From contig DAIDKJ010000003.1 in assembly GCA_027450105.1 (NCBI GenBank), positions 1 to 26,724 on the forward strand: DNA of 26,724 bases, in the 5' to 3' direction. This stretch comes from Ferrovum sp. GTDB taxonomy: Bacteria; Pseudomonadota; Gammaproteobacteria; Burkholderiales; Ferrovaceae. Below the pieces are notes generated by a model. It saw only the letters and a program-made list of their open reading frames with translations, did not search any database and was not told where the DNA came from. The translations under genes and the position numbers were made by a program. Positions 7,642-14,492 of this stretch are shown piece after piece. Position 1 is the stretch's first letter; every line of letters begins with the position of its first letter.

Positions 7642-8165
7642 GAAGTCACCCCTTCCATCGCTAAACATCTGAGGTAATAAACGCGATCGCCGCCCTCGGG
7701 CTTTTCCGATGTGATGGTAAGTCCGAGTTTTTTCTTGAATGCACCGGCAAATGTACCGCGCACGGTGTGCTGCAGCCAACCGGTAACGTCCATGATCTGC
7801 GCGATGGTGGCGCCTTCTGGACGCTTGAGCATCGCAATCACCTGCGCCTGTTTGCTGCTGTCTCGAGTGCGGGTGGGTTTCTGAACGGGTTCATTGCTCT
7901 GTTCCTCTGCAGCACTGATGACGGCGTCGAGTCCTGCTGGCGTCATCGGCCCTTTGCGTGGCACACCCAAGGCGTCGTAGCCCTCGGCGGCGATAAACCA
8001 GTCATCGCCCAGGGGCGTGATCAACGCGCGGTTGAACATGCACTCGATCACTTTCTTGCGCGCGCCGCCCTTGATGTTGTCGGGAAACTCAACGAGTTTG
8101 CCTTCCGTTTTTTCGTGGGCGTAGTTCAGGATGAAATACTGGGCAATGGTGAGTTCGGTTTTCAT
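7635..8165 (-). CDS. DUF3489 domain protein
   Basis: A 176-residue protein on the minus strand. The C-terminal domain (about residues 105-170) reads SSKQAQVIAMLKRPEGATIA then DVTGWLQHTVRGTFAGAFKK and LGLTITSEK. This is the hallmark of DUF3489, a winged-helix-like domain likely to bind DNA. The N-terminal part (TIAQYFILNYAHEKTEGK and so on) is a second small alpha/beta unit. ATG at 8163-8165 is chosen because AGGAGA is correctly spaced upstream. A longer frame would add 16 residues and overlap the neighbour. It is downstream of, and 19 bases from, a 73-aa gene on the same strand, forming a two-gene minus-strand unit. Function is unknown; a regulatory role is a family-based guess. Confidence 0.85.
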   Translation of the reverse strand: MKTELTIAQYFILNYAHEKTEGKLVEFPDNIKGGARKKVIECMFNRALITPLGDDWFIAAEGYDALGVPRKGPMTPAGLDAVISAAEEQSNEPVQKPTRTRDSSKQAQVIAMLKRPEGATIAQIMDVTGWLQHTVRGTFAGAFKKKLGLTITSEKPEGGDRVYYLRCLAMEGVTSQ

Positions 8166-8184
8166 GGCGATTCTCCTGTAGGTA

Positions 8185-8406
8185 TTACTTCTCAGCCACG
8201 TTGAGTTTTTCATTCAAGATCGTTATTTCGAGGATTTGGTCCAGGAGTTCTTGCACCCGGTTCAGATCACCCACATGGCCCCAGTGGATTACATCAGGGT
8301 TGTGGCCAAAGTGTTCATTGGCCTGTTGTTGCAGTTGGGCGATCTTGTTCTGGATGTCTGCGGCTTTGGCGATATAAGTGTCGCGGGAGGTGGCGGTGGG
8401 TTTCAT
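8185..8406 (-). CDS. Small conserved helical protein, partner of the DUF3489 gene
   Basis: A 73-residue, mostly helical protein: IAKAADIQNKIAQLQQQANE followed by HFGHNPDVIHWGHVGDLNRV and a further helix. I recall similar proteins beside DUF3489 genes in proteobacteria but know no function. The start is ATG 8404-8406 (minus), preceded by a GGAGACC ribosome site. Upstream in-frame starts would reach toward 8469 without such a site. A dyad TTTCGCT at 8453-8459 with AGCGAAA at 8469-8475 lies in the likely promoter region and might be an operator. Confidence 0.72.
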   Translation of the reverse strand: MKPTATSRDTYIAKAADIQNKIAQLQQQANEHFGHNPDVIHWGHVGDLNRVQELLDQILEITILNEKLNVAEK

Positions 8407-8505
8407 TTTGGTGGTCTCCGGTGTCGTTTGCGTTGATGTGATTAACGCTCTGTTTCGCTGAGAAGCCAAGCGAAAGAAGCGCTATTTTTTCGATCTGTTT
8501 GTATC

Positions 8506-8880
8506 GTGCCGCAACGCGCCCCAACACCCTGTCGATATCCCCGATGCCGGGTGTTACTGGAAATGCCGGGATATTGTGCCGAGCACCAGAGAAAGGCCCG
8601 GAAACAATGCGATGAACGACGCGGCAGCGCCACTTCCAGGGGCTACGGCGCGCGCTGGCGGCAGGCACGGGCTGTGTTCCTGGCAACGCACCCCCTGTGC
8701 GCGGCGTGCGAAGGAAAAGGTCGAATCACTCCGGCCCAGGTCGTCGATCATGTCATTCCTCACCGGGGTGACAAGCAGTTGTTCTGGGACAGGAACAACT
8801 GGCAGGCGCTATGCAAGCGCTGCCACGATATCAAAACCACCCGCGAGGACGGCGGGTTCGGCAATCCGAGCAACCGGTAG
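8506..8880 (+). CDS. HNH endonuclease next to terminase
   Basis: A 124-residue HNH nuclease. It has CAAC at 65-68, DHVIPHR at 81-87, a NNWQALC stretch with Asn near 97-98, and CKRCH at 103-107. These give the beta-beta-alpha metal site plus the two Cys pairs of the zinc-bound subtype. The N-terminus (PTPCRYPRCRVLLEMPGYCA and a second H) is a further Cys/His cluster usual for terminase-linked HNH proteins. In HK97-like cos phages this protein works with the terminase in genome cutting. The start is GTG 8506, the first standard start after an in-frame stop at 8443. No clear ribosome site is visible. It sits directly upstream of the small terminase gene. Confidence 0.92.
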   Translation: MPQRAPTPCRYPRCRVLLEMPGYCAEHQRKARKQCDERRGSATSRGYGARWRQARAVFLATHPLCAACEGKGRITPAQVVDHVIPHRGDKQLFWDRNNWQALCKRCHDIKTTREDGGFGNPSNR

Positions 8881-9045
8881 GCCGGTCAAATCCTTGTAAC
8901 CTTTCCGCACGGGACCGCGCGCCTGCCCAAATTTTTGCGCGTGCAAATTCAAAATGTTTTTTTTGGGGAAAACGACCCGGACTCCGCGCCAGTGCTGAAT
9001 TTAACGGCTTTTCTGGGGGCGAATAAAAATCAAAAGGATTCTTTA
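8881..9045. other. HNH-terminase intergenic region, candidate cos/packaging site
   Basis: 165 noncoding bases between the HNH and small terminase genes with strong base-composition contrasts. There is a CG-rich CGCGCGC at 8916-8922, then a dyad TTTGC (8934-8938) and GCAAA (8943-8947) around GCGT, then T8 at 8957-8964 followed by GGGG. The tract GGTCAAATCCTTGTAACCTT from 8884, with GGGACCGCGCG following, resembles sequences I have seen after HNH genes in other cos phages. This supports a packaging element, but the exact cut site cannot be read. Confidence 0.4.
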
Positions 9046-9531
9046 ATGGCTGCTGGTGGCAAACGTTACGGTGCGGGACGAAAACCTCTACCTGTGGCAG
9101 TGAAGAAGATCAAGGGAACGCTACAGAAGTGCCGCATCAATCTGCGTGAGCCCCGTCCTTCCGGATTATTGGGGGATCCTCCTGCCTACATGACGGAAAC
9201 TGCCCAGGAGGCCTGGCGCTATGCCGTATCCAATGCGCCCGCCGGATTGCTGTTCCCTCTGGACGCGGCGGTGTTGGAACGGTGGGCCAATTGTGCCGGG
9301 ATGTACCGGGAGGTCTTGGCAAAGATCAACCAATCCGGAATCGGCGGCATGCTGATCAAGACGCCCAGCGGCGTCCTGCGCCGTTCACCCCTGATGGATG
9401 TGATCCGGGATCTGGCTATGGAAATGAAGGGGTATGAGTCGGAGATGGGCTTTACCCCGGCCAGTCGTGGGAGGATGAGCGTTGTGCCGGGCGCAGTCGA
9501 GGAGCACAACCCCTGGGATGACATTGCTTGA
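9046..9531 (+). CDS. terS: P27-family terminase small subunit
   Basis: A 161-residue DNA-recognition subunit of the packaging motor. The N-terminus has the basic KRYGAGRKP and KKIKGTLQKCRINLREPRP stretches typical of P27-family small terminases. A helical core follows (TETAQEAWRYAVSNAPAG, LDAAVLERWANCAGMYREVL) and an SPLMDVIRDLAMEMKGYESE C-terminal helix before the usual RMSVVPG tail. ATG 9046 has AAAGGA at 9033-9037 or so upstream. An upstream in-frame TTG at 8935 would run through the candidate packaging site and adds a low-complexity stretch. The gene overlaps the large terminase by 14 bases, as in most such pairs. Confidence 0.93.
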   Translation: MAAGGKRYGAGRKPLPVAVKKIKGTLQKCRINLREPRPSGLLGDPPAYMTETAQEAWRYAVSNAPAGLLFPLDAAVLERWANCAGMYREVLAKINQSGIGGMLIKTPSGVLRRSPLMDVIRDLAMEMKGYESEMGFTPASRGRMSVVPGAVEEHNPWDDIA

Positions 9532-11233
9532 GCGCGATTATGTCAAAGAGGCCACCCGATATGCGCACGGAGTGATCGGAGGGGACATCGGGGCATGCCG
9601 CTGGGTTCAGCGGGCGTGCCAGAGGCAACTGGATGACCTGAAGCGATACAAGGGCAAATCGAGTCCCTTTCGCTTCAATCCGCTGCTCAAAAACAAGGCT
9701 GGTCGCAGCTACCGTCCTGCCGATAACATCTGCGCCTTTATCGAGCACTTGCCCCATGTGAAGGGGCCGTTGGCAGGACAGCCCATCCATCTGGAACCCT
9801 GGCAGGTGTTCATCTTGTCCACGGTGTTTGGGTGGGTAAAACCAACAGGCCGCCGCCGCTTTCGACGCTCCTACATCGAGGTCCCGCGCGGTAATGCCAA
9901 ATCCACCCTATCCTCGGCAGTGGGACTGTATATGCTGGCGGCCGATAATGAAGGTGGTGCCGAGGTATATTCTTTGGCCACCACCCGCGATCAGGCGAGA
10001 ATCGTGTTTGGCGATGCTCAGACCATGGCGCGCAAAAGTCCGGGTTTTCGAGGTCGATTTAAAGTGACCGTGGGCGCACATAATATCCATGTGCTGGAGT
10101 CTGGTTCAAAGTTCGAGGCATTGTCCTCCGAAGGATCAACCCTGGACGGTCTCAACATCCATTTCGGATGCGTGGACGAATTGCACGCTCATAAAACCCG
10201 CACCGTCTACGATGTGGTAGAAACTGGCACCGGCAAGCGCGATAACTCGCTCCTCTGGGTCATCACCACTGCCGGGAGCAACCGTGCGGGAATCTGTTAC
10301 GAGACCCGTACCTTTGTTACCAAACTGCTCGAAGGATTGTTCGAGGATGACTCCCAGTTCGGGATCATCTACGGACTGGATGACACCGATGACTGGACCA
10401 GCGAGGAAGCCCTGCTCAAGGCGAACCCAAACTGGGGTATTTCAGTGCGCTCCGAGGTGCTTCTTCCCTTGCAGGCCAAGGCCATGCAGATGCCCAGTGC
10501 CATCAATAACTTCAAGACCAAGCATCTCAACGAGTGGGTCAATGCCGATACCGCGTGGATGGACATGCGCTCGTGGGATGCCTGTGCGGATCCCTCTCTC
10601 AATGAGGATGAGTTTATTGGCGAGGAGTGCTATGTGGCGCTGGATCTGGCGAGCAAGGTGGATATCGCTGCTAAGGCCAAGCTGTTTCAACGCGATGGCA
10701 AGTTTTATGTCTTCCTGAACTACTATCTGCCTGAATCTGCTGCAGACGATGGCCGCAACAGCCAGTATTCCGGGTGGGCACGGCAGGGATTACTGACCCT
10801 CACTCCGGGCAATGTGACGGATTTCGATCAGATCGAAGCAGAATTGGTGGCAGATGCCAGCCGGTTCCAGATCGTGGAGGTGCCCTTTGACCCCTTTCAG
10901 GCGACCCAACTGTCCAGCCACATGCTGGCAGAAGGCTTACCCATGGTGGAAATGCGTCCCACAGTGCTCAATTTCTCTGAACCCATGAAACAACTGGAGG
11001 CGCTGGTGCTGCAGAAGCGATTTGTTCACAACGGTGATCCGATTCTGGCCTGGATGATCTCCAATGTGGTCTGCCACCGCGACCAGAAGGACAACATCTA
11101 CCCAAGAAAAGAGCGCGAGGAGAACAAGATCGATGGGGTGGTGGCGCTGATCATGGCCCTGGGGCGTCAGATGGTGCCGAGTGACAATCAAACGCCTATT
11201 CTTGGCTCAGATTACCAGTTGATGGTGGTGTAA
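9518..11233 (+). CDS. terL: Terminase large subunit
   Basis: A 571-residue packaging motor with ATPase and nuclease. The ATPase has VPRGNAKST at about 122-130 as the atypical Walker A, and CVDEL at 218-222 as Walker B with its catalytic Glu. The nuclease domain begins at ALDLASK (about 374-380, Asp376). A second acidic site lies in VPFDPFQATQL, and a C-terminal acidic residue in NKIDGVVALIMAL. The family is Terminase_1/TerL of HK97- and P27-type phages and fits the adjoining P27 small subunit. ATG 9518 overlaps the small-subunit stop. A TTG at 9482 would add 12 residues with poor support. The gene abuts the portal gene directly. Confidence 0.96.
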   Translation: MTLLERDYVKEATRYAHGVIGGDIGACRWVQRACQRQLDDLKRYKGKSSPFRFNPLLKNKAGRSYRPADNICAFIEHLPHVKGPLAGQPIHLEPWQVFILSTVFGWVKPTGRRRFRRSYIEVPRGNAKSTLSSAVGLYMLAADNEGGAEVYSLATTRDQARIVFGDAQTMARKSPGFRGRFKVTVGAHNIHVLESGSKFEALSSEGSTLDGLNIHFGCVDELHAHKTRTVYDVVETGTGKRDNSLLWVITTAGSNRAGICYETRTFVTKLLEGLFEDDSQFGIIYGLDDTDDWTSEEALLKANPNWGISVRSEVLLPLQAKAMQMPSAINNFKTKHLNEWVNADTAWMDMRSWDACADPSLNEDEFIGEECYVALDLASKVDIAAKAKLFQRDGKFYVFLNYYLPESAADDGRNSQYSGWARQGLLTLTPGNVTDFDQIEAELVADASRFQIVEVPFDPFQATQLSSHMLAEGLPMVEMRPTVLNFSEPMKQLEALVLQKRFVHNGDPILAWMISNVVCHRDQKDNIYPRKEREENKIDGVVALIMALGRQMVPSDNQTPILGSDYQLMVV

Positions 11234-12463
11234 ATGGGGATCCGCTCATGGCTCTCGAGTTTCAAGGCCAATTCTGACCGCTCGCCTTGGGGCAACTTTT
11301 GGTTCGAGCCGGTGGGCGTGCATACCACGGCGGGCATACGGGTCACAGCAGACAACGCCCTGCAACTCTCGGCGGTGTTTGCCTGCGTGCGCATCATTTC
11401 GAGCCAGTTCGCAAGCCTGCCCTTTCGCCTGTACCAGAACCGGCCTGATGGCGGGAAAGATCGCGTCACAAATCACCCCATCTATCGATTGCTCGCAAAG
11501 CGCCCCAACCAATATCAGAACGCCTTCGAGTGGCGCGAGATGATGGCCGGTCACCTGGTGCTCAGGGGCAATGCCTTCAACCAGATCGTGGCCAACCGCC
11601 AGGGCGAGATCACGGCACTGATTCCCCTGCACCCGGATCGGGTCACCATCGATCTCCTGTCGAACGGGGATTATCGCTACCGATACAGCACGCTCACCGG
11701 GACGGAGCAGATTTACCCGCGCGGCCAGATCTGGCACCTGCGCGGGCTCTCCTCCGACGGTATCATCGGACTCTCCCCCATCGCGCTGGCGCGCAGTGCC
11801 ATGGGCGGTGCCCTGGCAGCCCAGGATTATGGCTCGCGCTTCTTTGCCAACGATGCCAAGCCGCTGTCCGGTTATATCGAATACCCCGGCTCCTTCAAGG
11901 ACAGGATGGCCCGCGAGCAGTTCCGGGAGTCCCTGCAGGAAGCCCAGACCGGAGCCAACCGCGGCAAGATCGCGGTGTTCGAGTTCGGGATGAAGTATCA
12001 CCAGCTGGGGCTCACCAATGAGGATGCCCAGTTTCTGGAAACCCGCAAGTTTCAGGTAAATGACATCGCTCGCTGGTTTGGGGTACCTCCCCACAAGATC
12101 GGGGATCTGGATCGATCCACCAACAACAACATCGAACAGCAGGCCCAGGAGTTCGTGCAGGAATGCCTGGGCCCCATGGCGGAGCGCTGGGAAGCCAGCA
12201 TCGAAGCCGAACTGCTGCTGGATGATGACGATCTGGAAGCGGAATTCCTGTTCTCCCAATTGCTGCGCGGAGATTCGGAAGCCCGGGCCCAGTATTACAA
12301 CGCCGGTATCAACGCAGGCTGGCTCACCCGCAACGAAGCGCGGCTCAGTGAGAATCTGAACCCGCTCCCCGGTCTTGATCACCCCCTGCGGCCCTTGAAC
12401 ATGGCCGAGGAATCGGGCGACGACCAACCCTCGAAACTGGCCCTCACAGGACGACCACGATGA
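11234..12463 (+). CDS. HK97-family portal protein
   Basis: A 409-residue portal that forms the dodecameric ring at the head vertex through which DNA enters. N-terminal GVHTTAGIRVTADNALQLSA and VFACVRIISSQFASLPFRLY are hallmark portal motifs. The central RDWR-like core (FEWREMMAGHLVLRGNAFNQ) and KYHQLGLTNEDAQFLETRKF then DIARWFGVPPHKIGDLDRST are equally typical. Length is normal for the HK97 portal family. ATG 11234 follows the terminase TAA without a gap, and the end overlaps the protease start by four bases (ATGA), giving strict translational order. An antisense open frame covering the whole gene is a composition artefact. Confidence 0.96.
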   Translation: MGIRSWLSSFKANSDRSPWGNFWFEPVGVHTTAGIRVTADNALQLSAVFACVRIISSQFASLPFRLYQNRPDGGKDRVTNHPIYRLLAKRPNQYQNAFEWREMMAGHLVLRGNAFNQIVANRQGEITALIPLHPDRVTIDLLSNGDYRYRYSTLTGTEQIYPRGQIWHLRGLSSDGIIGLSPIALARSAMGGALAAQDYGSRFFANDAKPLSGYIEYPGSFKDRMAREQFRESLQEAQTGANRGKIAVFEFGMKYHQLGLTNEDAQFLETRKFQVNDIARWFGVPPHKIGDLDRSTNNNIEQQAQEFVQECLGPMAERWEASIEAELLLDDDDLEAEFLFSQLLRGDSEARAQYYNAGINAGWLTRNEARLSENLNPLPGLDHPLRPLNMAEESGDDQPSKLALTGRPR

Positions 12464-13374
12464 AACGCTCCCTTTTGCTTGCTCAGATCATGAGCACCCC
12501 CTGGGCCTTGATGCCGGAAACCCTGAATGCCATGGCAGGTATCCTGCGCCGCTGGCGAGTGGGCGATCCGATCCCCGCCGCAACACTTCAACACATCGAA
12601 GCGGATCAGGGCGTGCGTACCGCCAGGAAAGCCGCCAACACCCAGGCGGGAAGCGGCCAGATTGCCGTGCTCCCCCTCTATGGAATCATCACCCAGCGGG
12701 GGAACATGGTGGATGCCTTGAGCGGTCCGGGCAGTTGCTCCACCCAGCAGTTCGCCGCCTCCTTGACTGATGCCTTGAATGACCCTGCGGTGGAACAGAT
12801 CCTGATCGATATCGACTCTCCGGGCGGGAGCGTCTATGGCGTGGAAGAACTGGCCGCTCAAATCCTGGCTGCACGGGGACAGAAACCCGTCGTGGCCGTG
12901 GCCAACAGTCTCGCGGCTTCCGCCGCCTACTGGATCGGGTCTGCCGCCAGTGAATTTTATTGCACGCCCGGTGGCGAAGTGGGCTCCATCGGGGTGTGGC
13001 AGGCCCATGAGGATCTCTCCGATGCGCTCAAGTACGAGGGCATCGATGTGACGCTGATCTCGGCCGGAAAATTCAAGGTGGAGGGCAATCCGTACGAGCC
13101 CCTCACAGCAGAAGCAACCGCCTTCCTGCAATCGCGGGTGGATGATTATTTCAATGCTTTTGTGGCCGCCGTGGCTCAGGCGCGGGCCGTAAATGCGGAC
13201 GAGGTAATCAACGGCATGGGCCAGGGACGAGTGCTGGGAGCCTCAGCGGCACTCAGTCTGAACATGATCGACGGCATCCTGACCTTTGATCAGGTCGTCA
13301 GTTTGATGCAATCTCGGATAAAACCGAAGGCCTCTCGTTTGTCTCAAGCCAGGAACTCATTGGCGCTGATGTGA
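12460..13374 (+). CDS. S49-family head maturation protease
   Basis: A 304-residue SppA-like serine protease that should cleave the capsid N-terminal region during head maturation. Visible elements in order: LPLYGIITQRG near 70-80; IDIDSPGGSVYGVEEL near 118-133, which binds substrate; NSLAASAAYW with Ser154 as the likely nucleophile; GEVGSIGVW; and SAGKFK at 201-206, whose Lys (probably 206) would be the general base of the Ser-Lys dyad. This is the S49 type rather than the ClpP/U35 type also found at this position in HK97-like phages. The gene is coupled to the portal by ATGA. In related phages the capsid gene follows immediately, but here about 1.1 kb of cargo intervenes. Confidence 0.94.
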   Translation: MKRSLLLAQIMSTPWALMPETLNAMAGILRRWRVGDPIPAATLQHIEADQGVRTARKAANTQAGSGQIAVLPLYGIITQRGNMVDALSGPGSCSTQQFAASLTDALNDPAVEQILIDIDSPGGSVYGVEELAAQILAARGQKPVVAVANSLAASAAYWIGSAASEFYCTPGGEVGSIGVWQAHEDLSDALKYEGIDVTLISAGKFKVEGNPYEPLTAEATAFLQSRVDDYFNAFVAAVAQARAVNADEVINGMGQGRVLGASAALSLNMIDGILTFDQVVSLMQSRIKPKASRLSQARNSLALM

Positions 13375-13416
13375 TGAAGTGGTTTCAATATAGGGGAAAT
13401 TCTGGGTTTATGTTAC

Positions 13417-13430
13417 GCTTGCTCGCAAGC
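13417..13430. promoter_or_regulatory. Perfect 14-bp palindrome upstream of GFA gene
   Basis: GCTTGC at 13417-13422 and GCAAGC at 13425-13430 surround a two-base centre in the 118-base noncoding stretch after the protease gene. No T-tract follows, so an operator is more likely than a terminator. Surrounding bases are visibly more AT-rich than the flanking phage genes, which fits an independent promoter for the cargo gene, though I cannot assign -35 and -10 boxes with confidence. Confidence 0.38.
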
Positions 13431-13492
13431 AGAAGATAGAATTTGAAAACATACAACCGAACCCAAACCGATTCACCAAAAGGAGTGGGCCA

Positions 13493-13840
13493 ATGATTTA
13501 CAAAGGGAGTTGCCACTGCGGTCAGATTGCATTTGAAGCCGAGGGGGATCTCGAAAAAGTCATGGAGTGTAATTGCTCCATTTGCAGCAAACGTGGCTCA
13601 CTCCACTGGTTTGTCGCACGCGAGAATTTTCGTTTACTCACGCCCGAAGACAACCTTGGCACCTACACCTTCAACAAGCATCGAATTAAACATCGCTTCT
13701 GCCCCAATTGCGGGTGTGCGCCGTATGGGGAAGGCACCACCCCTTCGGGGAGCTACAGGGTTGCCATCAATGCCCGTTGCCTGGATGGCGTCGACTTGTC
13801 ACCCCTGAAGGTGGGGCATTTTGATGGTCGCAGCCTTTAA
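13493..13840 (+). CDS. GFA-family zinc protein (CENP-V/GFA domain), cargo gene
   Basis: A 115-residue protein of the GFA (glutathione-dependent formaldehyde-activating enzyme-like) family. Its zinc ligands are complete by eye: Cys7 and Cys9 in SCHCGQIAFEAEG; Cys26, Cys28 and Cys31 in ECNCSICSKRG; Cys70 and Cys73 in FCPNCGCAPYG. The family binds structural and catalytic zinc and some members act on glutathione adducts, but most phage or chromosomal members are uncharacterised. ATG 13493 has AGGAG at 13481-13485. It has no obvious virion function and interrupts the usual protease-capsid pair, so it looks like a moron. Its codon choice and composition seem more AT-rich than the neighbours. Confidence 0.92.
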   Translation: MIYKGSCHCGQIAFEAEGDLEKVMECNCSICSKRGSLHWFVARENFRLLTPEDNLGTYTFNKHRIKHRFCPNCGCAPYGEGTTPSGSYRVAINARCLDGVDLSPLKVGHFDGRSL

Positions 13841-13863
13841 CCTCGTATGTCCACTGATGGATC

Positions 13864-14341
13864 TCAGGTCTGCGAGCTGGCAAGTCTCGAAAAGTCTTGA
13901 ATCACATATTGTTGGTAGCGTTCCTTGATGTACTCGGATTTCTCACCGGTTTTTCTATCGGTGCGTTTTCCATTGAACCAGATACTGCGTAGCCCTGCAT
14001 TCTTGCCATTCTTGTTTTGAACGGACTCTCGGATAAATTCTTCTGACGACATAAGCAAAGTCGTATCGAGGCGTTCAGAGTAAAAAAACAAACCAGTAAT
14101 CTGATCGCTTTTCATGCGGTATGGCCGCGAAAAGTGCTGCATCTCCAGAAACCACAGTCTTTGAACGAGCCTTGATCTGAACAAGAGCAATAGAACCATC
14201 CTTGCGTCGGACGATGGCGTCGACCGCGTGGTCGTCTACGAGAGGAATATAAACATCCATGCCATCCTTGAGCATACGACCAATCACCCAGTATTCGATG
14301 CGTTTACCAAAACCGGCCGAATGGCGGAAAGAAGTCGCCAT
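13864..14341 (-). pseudogene. PD-(D/E)XK nuclease-like gene with frameshift
   Basis: The minus-strand gene starts at ATG 14339-14341 (ribosome site GGAGG five bases upstream) and reads MATSFRHSAGFGKRIEYWVI. It continues through DGMDVYIPLVDDHAVDAIVR and GSIALVQIKARSK, the acidic and QIK pattern of PD-(D/E)XK-like nucleases. The frame stops after 88 residues at 14075. The other frame carries on with YSERLDTTLLMSSEEFIRES, NKNGKNAGLRSIWFNGKR and a basic end to TGA at 13864. The break is at a run of seven A on the plus strand (14082-14088); with six, the protein reads on smoothly for about 158 residues. Real inactivation, slippage or sequence error are all possible. Family assignment is by pattern only. 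Confidence 0.7.
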
Positions 14342-14417
14342 AAGTTCCTCCATTGATTGCTGTGGAATTTCCAATGAATGCCACACCCACTCCAGGTGAC
14401 GCTCCATCGAGTTTCAT

Positions 14418-14431
14418 CTTGTCCTGACAAG
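14418..14431. promoter_or_regulatory. Perfect 14-bp palindrome upstream of the nuclease-like gene
   Basis: CTTGTC at 14418-14423 and GACAAG at 14426-14431 form a dyad with a two-base centre. It lies in the region where the promoter of the minus-strand nuclease-like gene should be. A TTGACT on the minus strand lies at 14446-14451, but no convincing -10 is found at the right distance. An operator is possible. Confidence 0.33.
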
Positions 14432-14453
14432 GTGTCCATTTTGCAAGTCAACC

Positions 14454-14476
14454 AACCCGCTCAGGCGGGTTTTTTT
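14454..14476 (+). terminator. Rho-independent terminator before the capsid gene
   Basis: AACCCGC at 14454-14460 pairs with GCGGGTT at 14465-14471 around the loop TCAG, and the T-run extends from 14470 to 14476. The capsid ATG follows only 16 bases later, with just room for its GGAGA ribosome site. Stem and flanks are almost the same as in the hairpin upstream of the methyltransferase at 4446-4484. It should stop plus-strand transcription from the cargo or protease side unless antiterminated. Confidence 0.8.
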
Positions 14477-14492
14477 ATGTCTGGAGAATCCC

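Noticed and set aside
8935..9045. Upstream start for the small terminase
   Set aside because: It runs through a low-complexity noncoding tract, whereas ATG 9046 has AAAGGA upstream and begins with the usual basic N-terminus.
11246..12427. Long minus-strand open frame of 393 codons opposite the portal gene
   Set aside because: It mirrors the portal coding frame; composition is Gly/Val/Ile-rich with no recognisable domain and no ribosome site. It is a by-product of high-GC codon usage.
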